From positions 3,844,001 through 3,908,000 of the forward strand of contig NZ_AP025592.1 of NCBI RefSeq assembly GCF_023169965.1: a stretch of DNA of 64,000 nucleotides. The letters are read 5' to 3'. The stretch comes from Anaeromyxobacter paludicola. Its GTDB lineage: Bacteria > Myxococcota > Myxococcia > Myxococcales > Anaeromyxobacteraceae. Shown piece after piece: positions 60,721-64,000 of this stretch. A model generated the notes under the pieces. That model did not search any database and was not told where the DNA came from. It was given only the letters and a program-made list of their open reading frames with translations. The stretch's first letter is position 1. The number at the start of each line of letters is the position of its first letter. A program made the translations under genes and the position numbers.

Positions 60721-61647
60721 TCAGGCCTTGAGCGCGGCCCCGTCCAGGAGCCGCTCGCAGAGCTCGCCGAAGTTGATGCCCAGGCCGGCGGCGATCTTGG
60801 GGACGAGCGAGGTGGCCGTCATCCCCGGGAGCGTGTTGGCCTCGAGGATGTACGGCGTGCCGTCGGCGGTCACGATGAAGTCGATGCGGGTGACCCCGCT
60901 GCAGCCGAGCGCGGCGTGGGCCTTCTCGGCCGCCTCGAGCACGCGGGTGAGGTGCAGCGGGTGGAGGCGGGCCGGGTAGTAGTAGTCGGTCGCGCCCGGC
61001 GTGTACTTGGCGGTGTAGTCGTAGAACTCGCGGGTGGGGACGATCTCGATGGCGCCGAGCGCCTTGCCGTCGAGCACCGCCACGTCCACCTCGGTGCCCT
61101 TCACGTACCGCTCCACGATGAGGTCGCCCTTGTAGCCGGCGGCGTCGCGGCAGGCGTCGCGCAGCGCGGCCGCGTCCTTCACGATGTGCACGCCGACGCT
61201 GGAGCCCTCGCCGGCCGGCTTCACCACCGCCGGGAGCCCGAAGGGCAGGTCGCCCACGCCGATGTGCTCGGCCTGGCCGCGCTGGAACACGCGGTACTCC
61301 GCCACCGGCAGGCCGTGCTCGCGGAAGAGGAGCTTCGAGAAGACCTTGTCCATGCCGAGCGCCGAGGCCAGCACGCCCGAGCCGGTGTAGGGGATGCCCA
61401 TCGACTCGAGGAGCCCCTGGATGCTGCCGTCCTCGCCCCAGCGGCCGTGGAGCGCCACGAAGGCCACGTCCACCTTCCGCTCGCGCAGGGCGCGCGCCAC
61501 CTCGAGGTCCACGTCGATGAGGTCCACGTCGTAGCCGCGGGCGCGGAGCGCCTCGGCGCAGCCCTGGCCGGTGCGCAGCGACACCTCGCGCTCGGCCGAG
61601 CGCCCGCCGTGCAGCACCGCCACCTTCTTCCCAGTCCACGTCCCCAT
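60721..61647 (-). CDS. ddl: D-alanine--D-alanine ligase
   Basis: 308 aa. ATP-grasp ligase that makes D-Ala-D-Ala for the peptidoglycan precursor. VLHGGRSAEREVSLRTG (about 11-27), ALHGRWGEDGSIQGLLESMG, KPAGEGSSVGV, DFIVTADGTPYILEANTLPG (metal-binding Glu/Asn). Length equals DdlB. It starts 1 base after murB ends. Downstream the usual ftsQ is missing because of the inserted module. Confidence 0.96.
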   Translation of the reverse strand: MGTWTGKKVAVLHGGRSAEREVSLRTGQGCAEALRARGYDVDLIDVDLEVARALRERKVDVAFVALHGRWGEDGSIQGLLESMGIPYTGSGVLASALGMDKVFSKLLFREHGLPVAEYRVFQRGQAEHIGVGDLPFGLPAVVKPAGEGSSVGVHIVKDAAALRDACRDAAGYKGDLIVERYVKGTEVDVAVLDGKALGAIEIVPTREFYDYTAKYTPGATDYYYPARLHPLHLTRVLEAAEKAHAALGCSGVTRIDFIVTADGTPYILEANTLPGMTATSLVPKIAAGLGINFGELCERLLDGAALKA

Positions 61648-61648
61648 C

Positions 61649-62569
61649 TCAGATCTCCTTCAGCCCGTCCGGAAAGTCGCCCACGAGCCGTACCTCCGGC
61701 TCGAGGGTGATGTCAAAGCGCTCCCGCACCCGGGTCCGGGCGAGCCGGACGAGCTCGAGCACGTCCGCGGCCCGCGCGCCGCCCAGGTTGACCACGAAGT
61801 TGGCGTGGACGTCGGACCAGGCGGCGCCGCCCTCGCGGTGCCCCTTCAGCCCGACCGCCTCGATGAGCCGCCCGGCGTGGTCGCCCGGGGGGTTGCGGAA
61901 GGTGGAGCCGAAGGTGGGCTGGCTGAGCGGCTGGGTGCGGCGGCGGTGGTCCTTGTCGGCCTGCATGGCGGCGGCGCTCGCCGCCACGTCCCCCTCGCGC
62001 AGCAGGACCTCGACCCGCGTCACCACCCCGCCGGGCGGCAGCCGGCAGGTGCGGTAGGCGAACCCGAGCGCGGAGGCCTCGAGCCACCCGGCGCCGTCGG
62101 CGGTCGCCACCTCCACCCGCGTCACCACGTCCTTCATCTCGCCGAGCCGCGTGCCGGCGTTCATGGCCACCGCGCCGCCGAGGGTGCCGGGGATGCCGGC
62201 GATGAACTCGCAGCCGACGAGCCCCAGCGCCTGCGCGCGGGCGGGCAGCCGGGCGCTCGGCGCGCCGGCCGGGAGCACCAGGCGGGCGCCGTCGCCGGAC
62301 TCGCCGCCGAGGTCTCCCGGCAGCTTCACCACCACCCCGCGCACGCCCGCGTCGGCGACGAGCAGGTTGGCGCCGCCGCCGAGCGCCAGGAGCGGCACCC
62401 CGAGGTCGCGGCAGGCGCGGAGCAGCTCGGCGAGGTCGTCGGGGTCGGCGGGGCGCACCAGCAGGTCGGCCGGGCCGCCCACCCGGATCGAGGTGCGCGG
62501 CGCGAGCGGCGCGTCGCGGATCACCTCGCCGCGCAGCCGCGACGCGAGCTCGTCCCGCCACAGGGCCAA
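61649..62569 (-). CDS. murB: UDP-N-acetylenolpyruvoylglucosamine reductase
   Basis: 306 aa from TTG 62569, five bases after the murC stop; no ATG or GTG gives a full N-terminus. FAD-dependent reduction of the enolpyruvyl group to form UDP-MurNAc. FAD domain: TSIRVGGPADLLVRP, LLALGGGANLLVADAG, GCEFIAGIPGTLGGAVAMN (the type II pattern). The catalytic Ser is in TFGSTFRNPPGDHAGRLIE, and the substrate-binding Glu near the end in ITLEPEVRLVGDF. Second in the mur-ddl run. Confidence 0.94.
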   Translation of the reverse strand: MALWRDELASRLRGEVIRDAPLAPRTSIRVGGPADLLVRPADPDDLAELLRACRDLGVPLLALGGGANLLVADAGVRGVVVKLPGDLGGESGDGARLVLPAGAPSARLPARAQALGLVGCEFIAGIPGTLGGAVAMNAGTRLGEMKDVVTRVEVATADGAGWLEASALGFAYRTCRLPPGGVVTRVEVLLREGDVAASAAAMQADKDHRRRTQPLSQPTFGSTFRNPPGDHAGRLIEAVGLKGHREGGAAWSDVHANFVVNLGGARAADVLELVRLARTRVRERFDITLEPEVRLVGDFPDGLKEI

Positions 62570-62574
62570 GGTCG

Positions 62575-63954
62575 TCAGCCCTCCAGGAGCTTCAGGATCT
62601 CCGGGCCGGCGGCGGTGACGTCGCCCGCGCCCAGCGTGATGACGAGGTCGCCGGGCCGGACCTTGGCCCGCGCCGCCTCGGCCAGCCTGGCCCGCTCCGG
62701 CACGAAGGTCACGTCCTTGTGGCCGTAGGCGCGGATGGCCTCGGCGAGGTGCTCGCCCGAGACCCCGGGCAAGGGCTCCTCGCCGGCGGCGTAGATCTCG
62801 GAGAGCACGAGCACGTCGGCGTCGTTGAAGGCGGTCACGAACTCGTCGAGGAGGTCGCGGGTGCGGGTGTAGCGGTGCGGCTGGAACACGCAGACCACGC
62901 GCCGGCCGAACGACTCGCGCGCGCCCTTGAGCGTGGCCTTCACCTCGGCGGGGTGGTGGCCGTAGTCGTCCACCACCGTGACCCCGCCCGCCTCCCCGCG
63001 CACCGTGAACCGGCGCTGCACGCCGTTGAAGTTCGCGAGGGCGGCGCGGGTCACCTCGGTGGGGATGCCCATCTCGTCGGCGAGGGCGATCACGGCGAGC
63101 GCGTTGAGCGCGTTGTGGCGCCCCACCATGCCCACCTGGAACCGGCCGAGCGGCTCGCCGCGCCGGAAGGCGTCGAACGACACCGCCGGCCCCTCGAGGG
63201 CGATGTCGGCGAGCCGGTAGTCGGCCACCGGCGCCTCGCCGTAGGTGACGAAGCGCTTCTCCACGTCGGGGATGAGCGACTGCACCGTCGGGTGGTCCAC
63301 GCAGAGGATGGCGAGCCCGTAGAAGGGCACCCGGTTCACGAAGTCCACGAACCCCTGCCGGAGCGCCGCCGGGGTCTTCCAGTGGTCGAGGTGCTCCGGG
63401 TCCACGTTGGTGACCACCGCCAGCGTCGGCGAGATGCGCAGGAACGAGCCGTCCGACTCGTCCGCCTCGACCACCATGTAGTCGCCCTTGCCGAGCTTGG
63501 CGTTCGAGCCGAAGGCGTTGACCTTGCCGCCCACCACCGCGGTCGGGTCGAGGCCGGCGTGGGCGAGCAGGTGCGCCGCCATCGAGGTGGTGGTGGTCTT
63601 GCCGTGCGAGCCGGCGATGGCGATGCCGTGCTTGAGCCGCATCAGCTCGGCCAGCATCTCGGCGCGGGGGATGACCGGGATCTTCCGCGCGCGGGCCTCG
63701 ACCACCTCGGGGTTCTGGCGGCGCACCGCCGACGAGGTGACCACCACGTCGGCGTCGGCGACGTTGGCGGCGGCGTGGCCGATCTGGATCCGCCCGCCGA
63801 GCCCGGCGAGGCGGCGGGTGGTCTCCGACTCCTTGAGGTCGGAGCCGGACACGGGGTAGCCGAGGTTGAGCAGCACCTCGGCGATGCCGCTCATGCCGAT
63901 GCCGCCGATGCCGACGAAGTGGATCTTGGCGGAGCGCGAACGGAACAGGATCAT
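62575..63954 (-). CDS. murC: UDP-N-acetylmuramate--L-alanine ligase
   Basis: 459 aa from ATG 63954. Mur-ligase order: N-terminal UDP-binding Rossmann ([20 protein letters not shown]), P-loop [19 protein letters not shown] (GSHGKT at 115-120), [47 protein letters not shown] and a C-terminal domain with [14 protein letters not shown] and FQPHRYTRT. Adds L-Ala to UDP-MurNAc in the cytoplasm. Its ATG overlaps a TGA of an upstream reading frame (ATGA, 63951-63954). Confidence 0.97.
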   Translation of the reverse strand: MILFRSRSAKIHFVGIGGIGMSGIAEVLLNLGYPVSGSDLKESETTRRLAGLGGRIQIGHAAANVADADVVVTSSAVRRQNPEVVEARARKIPVIPRAEMLAELMRLKHGIAIAGSHGKTTTTSMAAHLLAHAGLDPTAVVGGKVNAFGSNAKLGKGDYMVVEADESDGSFLRISPTLAVVTNVDPEHLDHWKTPAALRQGFVDFVNRVPFYGLAILCVDHPTVQSLIPDVEKRFVTYGEAPVADYRLADIALEGPAVSFDAFRRGEPLGRFQVGMVGRHNALNALAVIALADEMGIPTEVTRAALANFNGVQRRFTVRGEAGGVTVVDDYGHHPAEVKATLKGARESFGRRVVCVFQPHRYTRTRDLLDEFVTAFNDADVLVLSEIYAAGEEPLPGVSGEHLAEAIRAYGHKDVTFVPERARLAEAARAKVRPGDLVITLGAGDVTAAGPEILKLLEG

Positions 63955-64000
63955 GGGCGGGCGCTTCCTTCTTGGCCGGGCTCCGGCTCGGGCGGGCGGA
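63951..64000 (-). CDS. Partial C-terminus of an upstream gene (murG expected)
   Basis: The last 16 codons at most of a minus-strand frame enter from the window edge and end at TGA 63953-63951, overlapping the murC ATG (ATGA). The visible peptide is Pro/Glu-rich ([15 protein letters not shown]). It is too short to identify. By position in the division and cell-wall cluster murG would be expected here; that is inference only. Confidence 0.35.
   Translation of the reverse strand, partial: RPPEPEPGQEGSARP

Overview
The window is very GC-rich bacterial DNA (third codon positions almost all G or C; GTG and TTG starts common). Gene content fits a delta-type bacterium of the Myxococcota, most like Anaeromyxobacter: several small and multihaem c-type cytochromes (17 haem-binding motifs in four proteins), a complete aerotolerance (Bat) operon, the succinylase branch of lysine biosynthesis, many lipoproteins, and a division and cell-wall cluster. 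The genus assignment is inference from protein character. I saw no tRNA, rRNA, CRISPR array, insertion sequence or prophage.

Layout. 1-807: tail of a coiled-coil protein, followed by two GC-rich palindromic repeats. 1.0-5.6 kb: soluble transhydrogenase sthA diverging from dapC-dapD-dapE. 5.9-10.9 kb: a lipoprotein, an internally deleted extradiol dioxygenase remnant coupled to a YceI protein, RadC, a DUF3006-like protein and a universal stress protein. 11.0-15.7 kb: ssb, a PBP4-type dacB with a long C-terminal extension, and a Fur-box promoter driving a tiny zinc ribbon and an OprB-type porin. 15.7-24.2 kb: an orphan adenine methyltransferase coupled to an SPW membrane protein, a polyhydroxyalkanoate-system-like protein, queC, a very long S41 protease and a plant-type glutamate-cysteine ligase. 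24.1-31.8 kb: MoxR - DUF58 - BatD-like - BatA - BatB - BatC - BatD, nearly every junction a 4-base GTGA overlap. 31.9-38.7 kb: trihaem cytochrome, ZIP transporter, Dus, MltD-like transglycosylase, monohaem cytochrome c, NfeD and SPFH pair. 39.2-42.9 kb: lipoprotein - ABC ATPase - FtsX-type permease. 42.9-53.1 kb: trmB, alaS, an orphan, a CHASE histidine kinase and lhr.

53.2-64.0 kb is the division and cell-wall cluster on the minus strand: (murG end?) - murC - murB - ddl ... ftsQ - ftsA - ftsZ. Between ddl and ftsQ it is split by an opposite-strand module (56.8-60.3 kb) of a trihaem cytochrome, a decahaem cytochrome whose N-terminal module resembles the trihaem protein, and two paralogous exported thioredoxin-fold plus TPR proteins that have lost the CXXC motif but share four cysteines. 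This module, with its structured mRNA leader, is the best candidate for an undescribed system here.

Two genome-scale signals stand out. A family of GC-rich palindromic repeats (seven copies) occurs between genes and also in frame inside two bat-operon genes. Nine gene junctions use an identical GTGA stop/start overlap, so translational coupling is the rule on this stretch.
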